The notes under the pieces are model-generated. The model saw only the letters and a list, made by a program, of their open reading frames with translations, ran no database searches and was not told where the DNA came from. A program made the position numbers and the translations under genes. Of a stretch of DNA of 30,032 nt, positions 1 to 9,020 are shown in pieces. The DNA is taken from NCBI GenBank assembly GCA_036389695.1, contig DASVWG010000247.1:1-30032 (forward strand). The letters are read 5' to 3'. Position 1 is the first letter of the stretch; every line of letters begins with the position of its first letter. The stretch is from JALZHR01 sp036389695. GTDB taxonomy: Bacteria; Acidobacteriota; Blastocatellia; Pyrinomonadales; Pyrinomonadaceae.

Positions 1-7
1 CGTTTGG

Positions 8-31
8 ATTAAATTCAATGTTGAATTTAAT
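8..31. repeat. AT-rich palindrome
   Basis: An 11-bp perfect inverted repeat (8-18 with 21-31) with a 2-nt centre. It lies at the window edge and could be a weak hairpin, a protein site or the edge of a repeat that continues outside. No function can be assigned. Confidence 0.5.
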
Positions 32-61
32 CTGAATTGATTAGCGCTTTGGCAAGCGCTT

Positions 62-90
62 TGGGCAGGCACACGGGCGTGCCCCTACAT
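62..90. repeat. Single-arm GGGCAGGCAC...GTGCCCCTACA hairpin word
   Basis: This GC-rich short hairpin (GGCAC pairs with GTGCC) starts TTGGGCAGGCAC and ends GCCCCTACAT. The same ends frame the right arm of the large inverted repeat at 18083-18261, where the core differs (AAGACCT instead of ACGGGCG). An AGCGCTTTGG direct repeat precedes it at about 43-62. It looks like a lone member of the same dispersed family. Confidence 0.55.
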
Positions 91-141
91 TCTTGATTCA
101 AGCGAAAAGTTGAAAGCCGGCACGAGTTTACGCAAAATTTA

Positions 142-170
142 TTGCCTTTTTTTGGTAAAAGAGTTATAAA
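142..170 (+). promoter_or_regulatory. Candidate sigma70-type promoter of the DUF1800-DUF1501 unit
   Basis: TTGCCT (142-147) and TATAAA (165-170) are separated by 17 bp in an AT-rich stretch. They lie 90 bp before the chosen start of the DUF1800 gene. Spacing and position fit, but the -35 is only a partial match. Confidence 0.4.
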
Positions 171-259
171 TCAAATTTATCTTTTATCAAATTCAATTTA
201 TTTCCTGCCCAGTCGAATTGGATTGCTTGTTTCGGGTGAAAGGTTCCGGAGAAAAAATA

Positions 260-2497
260 ATGTTCATAATATCTGATGCACGTCGCCGTCGGCGGCTTTC
301 GGCGCTCGGCGTTTTTTGTTGTCTTTTATGGCTTGCAGGCGGCGCTTTCGCCCAGACAAACGCTTTGCCCGAAGACGCGCCGGTTCTGATTAGCGAAGCC
401 AATTCGACCAGAGCTTTGTTTACCGTCGCCACCACTAAGCGCGGCGCGAGCTTGCCGGGCAAAATCGTCCAGCCCGGCAGGCAGACAATCGTGACGTTTT
501 TCGTGACCAATCTGAAGGATTTGCTCGAAGGCGAGGGCGCAAACGCTTTTCGCGCCGAGTTTGAAGACGCGCAGCATTATCGTTATCCGCTGGAAATCGT
601 CCGCTTTGAGCGCACGGAGGAACACAAACGGGTTTTCGCTTTGAGCGTGCGCGTCGGCGACGGCATCGGCAGCGTCGGCGAGGTTTTGGTGCGCGTCACG
701 TGGCGCGGAATGTCGAGCAATCGCGTGCGGCTTTCAATCGGGCACGAAGGCGGAAGAATTCAGGACGACGAAGGCGCTGTGCCGACGCCGATGCCGGGAA
801 CGACGACGGCGAGCGTCCGCCAAACTTCCGCCAATCGCGTGAGCCTGCCGTGGACGGGCGACCGCGTGCGCTTTATGGAACAGGCGACTTTCGGCGTCAA
901 CCCGGCGCTCGAATTGCGCCTGCGCCGCATCGGTTACCTCATCTGGCTGGAAGAGCAGATGGACGAAGCGAGCTTTGCCGGATTCGTCTATCCGAGTTAC
1001 CCGCCGCAGCAGACGATGCCTTCGACGACCTGCGACGGCGATAATCAGCCGCCCGACGTTCCGCTGACCTGTTTTCGCGACAACTACACGATGTATCCGC
1101 TGCAAAACTGGTTTTTCAAAGAAGCGCTTTACAACGAAAATCAGCAATTGCGCCGTCGCACTTCGTGGGCTTTGAGCCAGATTTTAGTCACTTCCGGACG
1201 CACCATCGTGCAGCCGAGCCGGACGCTGCCTTATTTCCAGACGCTCGACCGCCACGCGTTCGGCAATTTCCGCACGCTGCTCAAAGACATCACTTTGAAT
1301 CCGGCGATGGGACAATATCTGGATATGGCAATCAGCACGCGCACCAATCCGAACGAAAATTACGCGCGCGAGATTTTGCAGCTTTTCAGCATCGGCGTCG
1401 ATTTGCTGAAGCAGGACGGGACGCCCGTGCTCGATGCTCAGGGCAACCGCGTGCCGAGCTATAATCAGGAAATCATCAATAATTTCACCAAAGTCTTTAC
1501 CGGCTGGACGTATTGTCAAAATCCGGCGAACTGTCCGAACTGGCAGCCCGGATTTCTCAATTATCGCGACCCGATGCTCGTTAATCCGGCAAATCACGAC
1601 ACGACGGCGAAAACGCTTTTGAATTACGCGGGCGCGACGCCGAATATTCCCGCCGGACTCGCGCCCGAAGAAGATTTGGACGCGGCGCTCGACAATATTT
1701 TTTATCATCCGAACGTCGCCCCGTTTATCAGCAAATCGCTGATTCGACAACTGGTGACCAGCAACCCGACGCCCGCCTATGTCGGACGCATCGCGGCGGT
1801 TTTTAACAATAACGGCAACGGCACGCGCGGCGATTTGAAAGCCGTTATCAAAGCGATTTTGCTCGACCCGGAAGCGCGCGGCAATCTGAAAACCGACCCG
1901 GATTACGGCAAGCTGCGCGAGCCGGTTTTGTTTATCACGAGCGTTCTGCGCCCGTTTAACCCGACGGCGAACAACAACATCACCGTTCCGGCAAGCTGCA
2001 ACGGGCAGAGCGACGGCGTCATCAACGGCATCACGCTGCCGCTCGAACAGGACGTTTTCAATCCGCCGACCGTATTTAATTATTATTCGATGGAATACAT
2101 TATTCCGGGCACGCCGCTCTCAGGTCCGGAATTCGGAATTTTCTCGACCGGAACGTCTCTGAAACGACCGAATTTCATCAATCAGATGGCGCCGCCGAAT
2201 TCTACCGGCACGACCGGAATCGCCGCCGTCGCCAACAGTGCCTCGAATCCGACGAGCATTCCCTGCGGAACGCGAATCGATTTGAGCCGACTGCAAACGC
2301 TCGCCGCTTCCGATACGACCGGCGCGGCGCTGGTCGATACGCTCAACCGCGAACTGATGCACGGCTCGATGAGCAGCGCCGTGCGCAGCGATATTTTAAC
2401 CGCCGTGCAAGCCGTCGCGTCCACCAACACTTTAAAGCGTGCGCGAACCGCGTATTACCTGGTGACGACGCTGGCGCAATATCAGGTGCAGAGATAG
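260..2497 (+). CDS. Secreted DUF1800 family protein
   Basis: DUF1800 proteins are large secreted proteins of unknown biochemical role, usually encoded beside a DUF1501 protein as here. I start at 260 rather than at the in-frame ATG at 218. GGAG at 248-251 sits 8 nt before 260, and the shorter product begins with a clean signal peptide: arginine-rich n-region, a hydrophobic core LGVFCCLLWLAGGAFA, and cleavage near residue 32. That gives 745 residues. After a roughly 160-residue N-terminal region, the DUF1800 core opens at VRFMEQATFGVNP and includes the family-like stretches RRRTSWALSQILV, NENYAREILQLFSIG and NNFTKVFTGWTYC. No catalytic residues are known to me, so export is supported but function is not. 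It is probably co-transcribed with the DUF1501 gene 108 bp downstream. Confidence 0.9.
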   Translation: MFIISDARRRRRLSALGVFCCLLWLAGGAFAQTNALPEDAPVLISEANSTRALFTVATTKRGASLPGKIVQPGRQTIVTFFVTNLKDLLEGEGANAFRAEFEDAQHYRYPLEIVRFERTEEHKRVFALSVRVGDGIGSVGEVLVRVTWRGMSSNRVRLSIGHEGGRIQDDEGAVPTPMPGTTTASVRQTSANRVSLPWTGDRVRFMEQATFGVNPALELRLRRIGYLIWLEEQMDEASFAGFVYPSYPPQQTMPSTTCDGDNQPPDVPLTCFRDNYTMYPLQNWFFKEALYNENQQLRRRTSWALSQILVTSGRTIVQPSRTLPYFQTLDRHAFGNFRTLLKDITLNPAMGQYLDMAISTRTNPNENYAREILQLFSIGVDLLKQDGTPVLDAQGNRVPSYNQEIINNFTKVFTGWTYCQNPANCPNWQPGFLNYRDPMLVNPANHDTTAKTLLNYAGATPNIPAGLAPEEDLDAALDNIFYHPNVAPFISKSLIRQLVTSNPTPAYVGRIAAVFNNNGNGTRGDLKAVIKAILLDPEARGNLKTDPDYGKLREPVLFITSVLRPFNPTANNNITVPASCNGQSDGVINGITLPLEQDVFNPPTVFNYYSMEYIIPGTPLSGPEFGIFSTGTSLKRPNFINQMAPPNSTGTTGIAAVANSASNPTSIPCGTRIDLSRLQTLAASDTTGAALVDTLNRELMHGSMSSAVRSDILTAVQAVASTNTLKRARTAYYLVTTLAQYQVQR

Positions 2498-2500
2498 GGA

Positions 2501-2596
2501 TTCGTCCTTCGTCCTTAGTCCTTCGTCCGTTGAAAGAAATTCTAAAATGCAATTTTTATTCGACCGGCGAAGGACTAAGGACGAAGGACTAAGGAC
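2501..2596. repeat. Inverted heptamer array (TTCGTCC / TTAGTCC)
   Basis: It fills almost the whole gap between the DUF1800 and DUF1501 genes. The left arm is four 7-nt words of the type TTCGTCC or TTAGTCC. The right arm is the reverse complement, CGAAGGA and CTAAGGA units. Positions 2504-2525 pair perfectly with 2568-2589 (22 bp) around a 42-nt loop. The right arm also supplies the only AAGGA upstream of the next start codon (2591-2595), so it may serve as its ribosome-binding site. Confidence 0.9.
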
Positions 2597-2605
2597 TAAT
2601 TATTT

Positions 2606-4030
2606 ATGAAAGAGAACAGAAGAGAATTTTTAAAAAAATCCTGTCGCGTCCTGAGTATGACGGCGATGGCGACGCAGATGCGGCATTTCGGACTGGTCAA
2701 CGTGCTGGCGCAGGAAAGGGCGGAGACCGCGACGGCGGCGGGCGGCGACGATTATAAAGCTCTGGTCTGCATTTTTCTCGACGGCGGCAATGACGGGCAT
2801 AATTCGGTTGTTCCGAATTACGACGAAGGCTACGCGCAATACTCGGCGGCGCGCGGCGGCTCGTTCGGGCTGGCAGTTCCGCGCGCCAATTTGCTGCCGA
2901 TAACGCCGCCGAGCATGGGCGGGCAGGTTTACGGCTTGAATCCGCGCCTGACCGAGCTGCACGAGCTTTGGAATCTGGGCAAAATGGCGGTCGTCTGCAA
3001 CGTCGGCTGTCTCGTCCAGCCGCTGACGCGCGCGACTTATCAAGCGGGCGCGCCGCGACCGTATCAGCTTTTTTCGCATCCTGACCAATCCGAACAATTC
3101 AAGACGGGAATTTCCAGCAACAAATCGACGACCGGCTGGGGCGGGCGCGTCGCCGACCGCACGAGCACGCTGAATCCCGGCGCCGCGCTGCCGATGATTA
3201 CCTCTATTGCGGGCGCGTCGATTTTTATTAACGGCACCAGCACCAAACCGCTGATTGTCGGCACGGCTCCGACGCCGCTGAATCAGCTTCTGACCTTAAA
3301 CGGCTTCGGCACCGCCGCCGACGAACTCGCGCGCCTGACGGCGATGAATAACGCCCGCACGCGCGATTTGAATTACACGCTGATTCAACAGGCGAGCACT
3401 ATTACGCAGCAAGCCGTCAATGCCAGCCAGCAGTTAAGCAACGACCCGACCTTAACCGTGACATTTCCGAACACGGCGCTAGGCAATCAACTGAAGCAAG
3501 TCGCTAAATTGATAAAGCTCAGAACGCTGCTGAATATGAGCCGCCAGATTTTCTTTGTCCAGCTCTCGGGCTTCGACCATCACAGCAACCAAATCGGAAA
3601 TCACGACAGCTTGCTGACGCAGGTCAGCAAGGCGATAAAGGCTTTTTACGACGAGATGGTGGTGCAGGGCGCGGCTTCGCAGGTGACGACTTTTACGATG
3701 TCGGATTTTAACCGCACGCTCAATCCGGCGGGCGGCGGCAGCAGCGTCGGCACCGACCACGGCTGGGGCGGACCTTATTTCGTCGTCGGCGGCGCGGTCG
3801 CGGGCGGCAATTTCTACGGCAAACCGACTTCAAACGGCACTTTCGTCCCGACGCTCGTGATGGGCACGGGCGACGACGCCGACATTCGCGGACGCTTTAT
3901 TCCATCGGTTTCGGTCGAGCAATACGCCGCCACACTGGCTCGATGGTATGGCTTGGCGGACGCCGACATTCCGCTCGTCTTTCCGAATATCGGTAATTTC
4001 TCCGGCTCAAACCTCGGCTTTATGACATAA
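2606..4030 (+). CDS. DUF1501 family protein with Tat-like signal
   Basis: DUF1501 proteins have an alkaline-phosphatase/sulfatase-like fold, are exported, and commonly pair with DUF1800 proteins. The N-terminus MKENRREFLKKSCRV has a twin-arginine-type RREFLK motif followed by a modest hydrophobic stretch and an ALA-like site near LAQ (about residue 36). Family hallmarks visible are LVCIFLDGGNDGHNSVVP (about residues 51-68), SHPDQSEQFKTG, GWGGRVAD, FDHHSNQ, FTMSDFNRTLNPAGG and the C-terminal DHGWGGPYFVVGG. The 474-residue length is normal for the family. It follows the DUF1800 gene and is closed by a terminator, so the two probably form one operon. Substrate and role are unknown. Confidence 0.92.
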   Translation: MKENRREFLKKSCRVLSMTAMATQMRHFGLVNVLAQERAETATAAGGDDYKALVCIFLDGGNDGHNSVVPNYDEGYAQYSAARGGSFGLAVPRANLLPITPPSMGGQVYGLNPRLTELHELWNLGKMAVVCNVGCLVQPLTRATYQAGAPRPYQLFSHPDQSEQFKTGISSNKSTTGWGGRVADRTSTLNPGAALPMITSIAGASIFINGTSTKPLIVGTAPTPLNQLLTLNGFGTAADELARLTAMNNARTRDLNYTLIQQASTITQQAVNASQQLSNDPTLTVTFPNTALGNQLKQVAKLIKLRTLLNMSRQIFFVQLSGFDHHSNQIGNHDSLLTQVSKAIKAFYDEMVVQGAASQVTTFTMSDFNRTLNPAGGGSSVGTDHGWGGPYFVVGGAVAGGNFYGKPTSNGTFVPTLVMGTGDDADIRGRFIPSVSVEQYAATLARWYGLADADIPLVFPNIGNFSGSNLGFMT

Positions 4031-4053
4031 TCGGAAAGCTGGAAGATAATCAG

Positions 4054-4085
4054 AAAAGGCTGTTCGTTCGTGAACAGCCTTTTTT
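4054..4085 (+). terminator. Rho-independent terminator after the DUF1501 gene
   Basis: A 12-bp stem (AAAAGGCTGTTC, 4054-4065, with 4072-4083) has a 6-nt loop and runs into a T tract at 4080-4085. It lies 24 bp past the DUF1501 stop. Confidence 0.9.
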
Positions 4086-4103
4086 GTTTTGAAGAAACGC
4101 TTT

Positions 4104-4169
4104 TTAAACGATGAACGATGAATTCAAAACGCGGAAACTGCAATTCATCGTTCCGCGTTCATCGTTTAA
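4104..4169. repeat. Inverted heptamer array (ACGATGA / ACGCGGA)
   Basis: Positions 4104-4117 pair perfectly with 4156-4169, and 4118-4124 pair with 4142-4148. The right arm carries exactly one extra heptamer (CGTTCCG) relative to the left. The block 4140-4166 recurs at 14119-14145. The array ends 5 bp from the stop codon of the TonB-family gene. Confidence 0.88.
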
Positions 4170-4174
4170 TTAAA

Positions 4175-4999
4175 TTACTGCGACGTAAAGTTATAAATAA
4201 TAACTCCCGTCACTTTAACGGGCTTACCGGTTAAAGTTGTCGGCGTAAATTTGCTGGCGCGCGCCGCATCTTCCGCCGCTTTGCGCAGCAATTGATGACC
4301 GGAAACCGCCGAGGCGGAAATCACTTTGCCATTTTCGTCGATGACGACCTGCACGTTGACCGCGCCGCTTGCTTTGACGGCTTTTGCCGCCGGCGAATAC
4401 TGCGGTTTCACCAAATTGGTGGCTTTGCCGTTGACCACGCCGCCCGTGACCATCACAGGGTCTTTTTTCGGCTGCTCGACAGGCACCGGCTTGGGCGATG
4501 GTTTCGGCATCATCGGCGGCGGCTCGGATTCCTTTTCGGTTGAATTATTATTATTTACTTTTAATCCTTCGCCGGGCTCGCTGCTGCGCGGCAAGCTGGA
4601 TTGACCTGACGGATTTAGATTTTCCGTTCCGAGATGCGCGTTTTTCGCCCACGATTGAACGCCTTTCTGTCCTTTTGTGCTGTCGGGCGGTTCGGTTGTT
4701 CGCTCAATCGACGCAAAAGTGTCCGTTCTTACAGGAACATTTGACGGCGCGGCGGACGTTTGCTTCGGCATCGGCTTTTGGATTTCCGGTTCCGGCGGCG
4801 TCTCGGCTTCGATGACGGGCGCGACCAGCGTGGAAAGCTCCAAGCCGTTGTCGTTCGTGCCCAAATCTTTGGCAAAAAGGCTGTAAGTCAGAGACACCAG
4901 AAACAGCGACACGACCGTGAAAAGTGTAGTTACCAAAAATCCCGCTTTGCGTCCGGTTTCTCCGGCATTGCTTTTCGATTCGACTAAATTATCCAACAT
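4175..4999 (-). CDS. TonB-family energy transducer protein
   Basis: The layout is classical TonB. There is a short cytoplasmic N-terminus, one membrane anchor at about residues 21-43 (LVTTLFTVVSLFLVSLTYSL), and a long periplasmic linker rich in Pro, Lys, Glu and Ser (PPEPEIQKPMPK, PPMMPKPSPKPVPVEQPKK). A C-terminal TonB domain follows at about residues 185-274, with KPQYSPAAKAVKASGAVNVQVVIDENGKV and KFTPTTLTGKPVKVTGVIIYNF. Such proteins transmit proton-motive force to outer-membrane receptors, or act as orphan TonB-domain proteins. No ExbB, ExbD or receptor gene lies nearby, so the partner cannot be named. AGGAGG stands 8 nt before the ATG. It is divergent from the ywbE-like gene. Confidence 0.88.
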   Translation of the reverse strand: MLDNLVESKSNAGETGRKAGFLVTTLFTVVSLFLVSLTYSLFAKDLGTNDNGLELSTLVAPVIEAETPPEPEIQKPMPKQTSAAPSNVPVRTDTFASIERTTEPPDSTKGQKGVQSWAKNAHLGTENLNPSGQSSLPRSSEPGEGLKVNNNNSTEKESEPPPMMPKPSPKPVPVEQPKKDPVMVTGGVVNGKATNLVKPQYSPAAKAVKASGAVNVQVVIDENGKVISASAVSGHQLLRKAAEDAARASKFTPTTLTGKPVKVTGVIIYNFTSQ

Positions 5000-5117
5000 T
5001 TCAATTTTCCTCCTCTAGCCGGTGCCAATTTTGCGGGTCAAGGCGAAAACATTCACTCGTCGCAGAATTAGACACCGCAATCTGGAATTTGTTCCCGAAA
5101 TAATTGAAAATATAAAA

Positions 5118-5330
5118 ATGAACGGAAAACAGCGAAAAGACATCCGCCCCGGAACACGCGTGGCGATTGTCCTGAAACAAGACCAGCGAACCGGCAGACA
5201 AACCGTCGGCATCGTCAAGGATTTATTAACCAACTCGGCTTTTCACCCGCACGGAATAAAGGTTCGCTTAACGGACGGGCAGGTCGGACGCGTGCAGGAA
5301 ATTTTAATTTCAGATTCATCCGAATCCTGA
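5118..5330 (+). CDS. ywbE: YwbE family protein (DUF2196)
   Basis: A 70-residue protein starting MNGKQRKDIRPG that matches the YwbE family as I remember it over essentially its full length, including VAIVLKQDQRTGRQTVGIVK, LLTNSAFHPHGIKVRL and DGQVGRVQEI. The family is small, conserved and of unknown function; the beta-rich sequence suggests a small barrel. I reject the upstream in-frame ATG at 5022, because family similarity begins exactly at 5118 and the 32-residue extension is basic and unlike the family. No good Shine-Dalgarno precedes 5118. The gene is divergent from the TonB-family gene and monocistronic, closed by the terminator at 5351. Confidence 0.85.
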   Translation: MNGKQRKDIRPGTRVAIVLKQDQRTGRQTVGIVKDLLTNSAFHPHGIKVRLTDGQVGRVQEILISDSSES

Positions 5331-5350
5331 GCGGCGGCGATAATAAAAAA

Positions 5351-5387
5351 GGGCGGAGAATGCATTCTCCGCCCGCAAGTTTTTTTT
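5351..5387. terminator. Bidirectional terminator between ywbE and the beta-helix gene
   Basis: Positions 5351-5374 form a perfect 24-bp palindrome (GGGCGGAGAATG and its complement). An A tract precedes it (5345-5350) and a run of eight T follows (5380-5387). It lies between two convergent genes and can terminate both. Confidence 0.93.
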
Positions 5388-5397
5388 GTCGAACTCT

Positions 5398-8130
5398 TTA
5401 GAGTTCGGCAATCAAATTCAAAGCAGTCAGTTCTTCGTTGACATTCACCACCTGCGGCGTGAAAGTATAACGTTTCGAGACGACGTTTAAAACATAAGTT
5501 TCGCCGACCGTGACGCCTTCAAAGCTGTAATAGCCGAAACCGTTTGAAATCGCCGCGCGCTTCATGCCCTGACTATCGAGCAGGATGACTTTGGCGTTCG
5601 GAACGTTTTCTCCCGCCGCCGTCAGCACCTGTCCCGAAATCGAAACGCTTGCCGCGGTCGGCGCAAGGGGTTCAAAGTCAAAAGTCGTGTCAGGGGCATT
5701 GGCGGTGATAGTGAAAGCATCAATATTTCCGTCGAAGTTAGCCCACGGCGCGCCCGCTGAATTTTGTCCCGCCACAAACTGGGTTCCGTAACCGTCCGCC
5801 AGCGCATACCACGTGACGATTTTGGCGTTCGGATAAGCGGCGATTATCGCGTCAAAAGTCGGGAAAGCGCATTGCCCGCACCCGAAGACGGTGGCATTGT
5901 TAAACCACCATTTTCCGGCTCTGGCATCCCAGGTTTGCCATTGACCGAGAGCAACATTGGATTGCGTGCCGCCGCTGGCGGCGCTCGAATAATAAGGCTC
6001 GAAAATCATCGTTGAATCCCGCGTTCCGTTACCGTCCAAATCGATTTGCAGCTGCAAGGTCGGGGTAATGATATTACCGGCTGAAGAAGGCGAGGCGGTC
6101 ACATAAGTACTGTATCCCAACCGGGTAATGCCGGACAGCAAAACATTATCGAATTGCTGCGTCGTTATCCAGGTCTTGCCGCCTTGTCCCGCGCCGCCCT
6201 GCGGCAAATCAGGACCTGAATTTCCCGCTCCGGTCATCATTCGATAACTGCCGGAACCCAAAGGCGGAGTTCCCGGACCGTAGACAAAGCTGCCCGAAGC
6301 GGTTCTCTGGCTGACCGCCGACCAACCATTTAACATAGAAGGTTTGACGATAATTATGCTCGCCGCGCCCTGGAATCCGAAAGTCCCGCGTCCCGGCGTC
6401 GTTTCAACGTTGGTATCCGTGCCGCTTGTCAGCAGCGGCATATATTTAATATTAGCCGAAGCCGCTCCGGCAATATCGGGCTGTCCGCCGGGAGCGGTCG
6501 CCGTTCCGCCGTAGGCGACGGGAATTTGCGCCGCGTAGCCGGGTTCCGCGCTGTTAGCGGTCGTCACGACAGGACTGGTAGTGCCCCACCAGTTTCCTCT
6601 AAAGTTCTTCAGATTAGTTGTGTTCGGAGCAGGAAGCGAGCCGCCCGTCTGTCGGTCTACGACTTGCGCATACCAGTTTCCGCTGAAGTTGTTATTGCTG
6701 AAGATGCCGTTGGCGGCGGTTTGCACCGGGCTGTTTGTTCCCCCGCTGGCGTCAAGGAAAAGCACGCCGAGCGTCCAGTTGTTGGTAATAAAGTTTTCCG
6801 TCATCGTAATATTGTCCGTTTGATTACGAAAAATTACGCCGGTGCGGTTGTTATCGATAACATTGTTGCGGATGGTGTGCCCGCTGCTGTTATTGATGTC
6901 AATGGCGTTACGATTGCCGGTGATGATATTGTCGTGAATAAGCGCGCCGGGCACGATAGCGCCTTGAATGGCGATGCCCGCCGAGTTCAGACCCGGATCA
7001 TTCCAGTCGGTCGTATTATTTCCCTGCCTGGTAATTGTAAAATTCTTTATTTCGGCACTGGCGGCGGAGATGCGAACGGTCGCGCCGTCGCCGCCGATTG
7101 CTCCCGAAATGGTCGTATTTCCGACGCCCGAACCGTTAATAATTAAGTTGGCTTTGTTGACGTTGACGTCCTCGACATAAGTTCCGTCGCAAACTTTAAT
7201 CGTGTCGCCGGAAAGGGCGGTATCGACCGCGCCTTGAATTGTGACAGAGGCAGCGTCGGCGGCATTACAGTCAGCCGCGCTCGCCATTCCGTCGTCATCT
7301 ACCGCAAATGTTTCGACAATATTTGCGCGTTCCGAATCATCAATTGCAAGGAAAGCAAATTCATTGTTTGCAAACCAGCCGTAGCGATTACCGCCGACGG
7401 TCGAGCCGATGACGTCCGACGCGTTGCTGATTATCCAGCTATTTACAATGTTGTTGGAGGAATCGATAATGCTCATTTCGACGGCTAAAACGCCGCCGCC
7501 GCTGTTATAAAATCGGTGTTTGAAGATGTACCAGCCGCTCGATGTAATCGTAATCGCACTGGCATTCTTCGGAAAAGAATTTGCTCTGCCCGAATTATTA
7601 CTGGCGCTGACGACAAAGCGCGGACCGCTTCCGGGCGCGACGGCATCATTGTAATATCCTGCGTTAAAAACAAAATCGCGCCGATGAGCGCCGGTTGTAT
7701 TATTTATCGCCGAGCTGAAATCGAAACGGGTATCGTTTGCAAACCCGCCGCCGACATTAAGATAGACGGCAACCGTAGTTGTGTAGCCGCGCGAGGGAAA
7801 TGTCGAGTTATAACCGCCCCAACGGGTAAACTGCGTTCCCACTTCTGCGTGAAAACCGCCGGTTCTGGAGGTGATGCCGCTGCTGCCGGATGGAACGCGG
7901 TTAACTGTTTGTGCCGAAGGCGGGGCGCTTGCCCAGATATTATCGACTTCGAAACCTTGAAAATACTGGCTTACAGTAGTTTGCGCCGAAGCGTTATAGC
8001 TCAGCGCGGCAGTCATAAAGAGCAAATTCAGGACGACCGCGAGCCGGATTGATATTTTACGGAAAGAGGTGATTCGATGGATAATCGTCTTTGTAAAAGA
8101 CGTATTTTGTCTTATAAATTTTTGTAACAT
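5398..8130 (-). CDS. Large secreted parallel beta-helix protein with C-terminal carboxypeptidase-regulatory-like domain
   Basis: The 910-residue protein has a long basic n-region and a hydrophobic core near residues 28-45, with cleavage after NASAQ (about residue 50). A beta-rich region follows at about 51-270. Next comes a right-handed beta-helix (about 275-480) opening with VTIQGAVDTALSGDTIKVCDG and carrying NosD/PbH1-like rungs such as IRNNVIDNNRTGVIFRNQ. Another beta-sandwich-like region spans about 560-820. The last 85 residues resemble a carboxypeptidase-regulatory-like/SdrD-B-type domain (ISGQVLTAAGENVPNAKVILL, GYYSFEGVTVGETYVLNV), a common terminal module in secreted acidobacterial proteins. 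Role is probably surface adhesion or polysaccharide binding; no catalytic motif is recognised. GGGAG lies 8 nt before the start. The upstream leader is exceptionally long and structured. Confidence 0.85.
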   Translation of the reverse strand: MLQKFIRQNTSFTKTIIHRITSFRKISIRLAVVLNLLFMTAALSYNASAQTTVSQYFQGFEVDNIWASAPPSAQTVNRVPSGSSGITSRTGGFHAEVGTQFTRWGGYNSTFPSRGYTTTVAVYLNVGGGFANDTRFDFSSAINNTTGAHRRDFVFNAGYYNDAVAPGSGPRFVVSASNNSGRANSFPKNASAITITSSGWYIFKHRFYNSGGGVLAVEMSIIDSSNNIVNSWIISNASDVIGSTVGGNRYGWFANNEFAFLAIDDSERANIVETFAVDDDGMASAADCNAADAASVTIQGAVDTALSGDTIKVCDGTYVEDVNVNKANLIINGSGVGNTTISGAIGGDGATVRISAASAEIKNFTITRQGNNTTDWNDPGLNSAGIAIQGAIVPGALIHDNIITGNRNAIDINNSSGHTIRNNVIDNNRTGVIFRNQTDNITMTENFITNNWTLGVLFLDASGGTNSPVQTAANGIFSNNNFSGNWYAQVVDRQTGGSLPAPNTTNLKNFRGNWWGTTSPVVTTANSAEPGYAAQIPVAYGGTATAPGGQPDIAGAASANIKYMPLLTSGTDTNVETTPGRGTFGFQGAASIIIVKPSMLNGWSAVSQRTASGSFVYGPGTPPLGSGSYRMMTGAGNSGPDLPQGGAGQGGKTWITTQQFDNVLLSGITRLGYSTYVTASPSSAGNIITPTLQLQIDLDGNGTRDSTMIFEPYYSSAASGGTQSNVALGQWQTWDARAGKWWFNNATVFGCGQCAFPTFDAIIAAYPNAKIVTWYALADGYGTQFVAGQNSAGAPWANFDGNIDAFTITANAPDTTFDFEPLAPTAASVSISGQVLTAAGENVPNAKVILLDSQGMKRAAISNGFGYYSFEGVTVGETYVLNVVSKRYTFTPQVVNVNEELTALNLIAEL

Positions 8131-8250
8131 TTCATATTCTCCCTGAGATTTTATGGTAGAAATCCAGATGGGTTTTGGTTGTCAGGAAACCTGCCGGTCT
8201 CGGAAACCGACCGGGTAAATTGCCCCTCTAAACTTCGAATTAATAAAAGA

Positions 8251-8461
8251 CAAAACAAGCCCACGATAACTCGGTCTCGGCTTTGCGCAGCGACCTGAAC
8301 GCGGGTCGGTTCAGTCCTCATTTTTCTTTTACTGTTAGCTTGTTTTGAGAGATGGAATGTCTTATGATGCGAATTGTACGGTCACATCCTTTGAAACATT
8401 CCGTCTCTAAAGGGTTGAACCTATCGCCCGGCTGATAACGTCAATTATCAGCCGGGTTTTT
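8251..8461 (+). ncRNA. Candidate structured non-coding RNA ending in a terminator
   Basis: Three consecutive hairpins read naturally on the plus strand. First, 8251-8260 with 8338-8347 (10 bp, CAAAACAAGC), enclosing 8295-8300/8309-8314. Second, 8348-8360 with 8396-8408 (13 bp with one G-U pair). Third, the terminator stem 8427-8456 followed by five T. There is no open frame and no recognised Rfam family. I cannot exclude that the stems act on the minus strand as part of the beta-helix gene leader. Confidence 0.35.
8427..8461 (+). terminator. Rho-independent terminator
   Basis: A 12-bp perfect stem (CCCGGCTGATAA) with a 6-nt loop is followed by TTTTT. No plus-strand protein gene precedes it, which suggests it ends a non-coding transcript. 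Confidence 0.8.
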
Positions 8462-8512
8462 CCGTATAAGTTCACCCGACCAAAATAAAACGATAATTTA
8501 TTTTGGCATCGC

Positions 8513-8566
8513 GTAATAAAAAAAGACCGGTTCGTCTGACTACAGGCAACCGGTCTTTTTTATTAC
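8513..8566. terminator. Strong bidirectional terminator hairpin
   Basis: GTAAT plus seven A plus GACCGGTT pairs with AACCGGTC plus six T plus ATTAC. The inner GTCTG/CAGGC stem extends it to a 4-nt loop. The A and T tracts allow termination in both directions, so it could shield the beta-helix gene leader or act as an attenuator within it. Confidence 0.85.
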
Positions 8567-8991
8567 ATTTGTCTGTTTAAACGCGGCAGCTTCAAACTTT
8601 ATGAAAAATAAAAAAGGCGCGCAGAAAACGCAATAGACTTTCTCCGTATTTTCATCCGGAGAAATCGTTGATTGTAAATTCAAAGACACTAAGCGGTAAT
8701 TTACCGACATAATTCAGCCTCAAGACTCTAATCGCGTAAGTCAGTCCCGCCGGCTATTCTTTTAAACAATAAAGATAGCCGTTGATAAGAAATCTGTCCT
8801 CACACCGGAAAAACAAAAACTACTTAAACTCTCCGCCCCTGCCGCGACCTGTCGCGCTTTGACGGTTTACCCGTTAATTTTGTTTTCCAACTCTTAGTAT
8901 TTATTTAAAGACATCACAAAATGTTCTGAAAAATTTCCCTAAGAAGAAATTTCCATCCCGGGATGCCCGTGTTGTCGGTTAATCCAAGCTG

Positions 8992-9020
8992 AACCTAACA
9001 CACTAAATAGTGCCTGTCAA
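8992..9020 (-). promoter_or_regulatory. Candidate minus-strand promoter
   Basis: Reading the minus strand, TTGACA (9020-9015) is followed after 17 bp by TAGGTT (8997-8992). The -35 is perfect and the -10 partial. If used for the beta-helix gene, the leader would be about 850 nt and would have to pass the terminator at 8513-8566. Confidence 0.35.

Noticed and set aside
8251..8461. tRNA or a known riboswitch (c-di-GMP, TPP, cobalamin, 6S)
   Set aside because: No T-arm consensus, no known aptamer core motifs, and the stems do not fit the families as I remember them.
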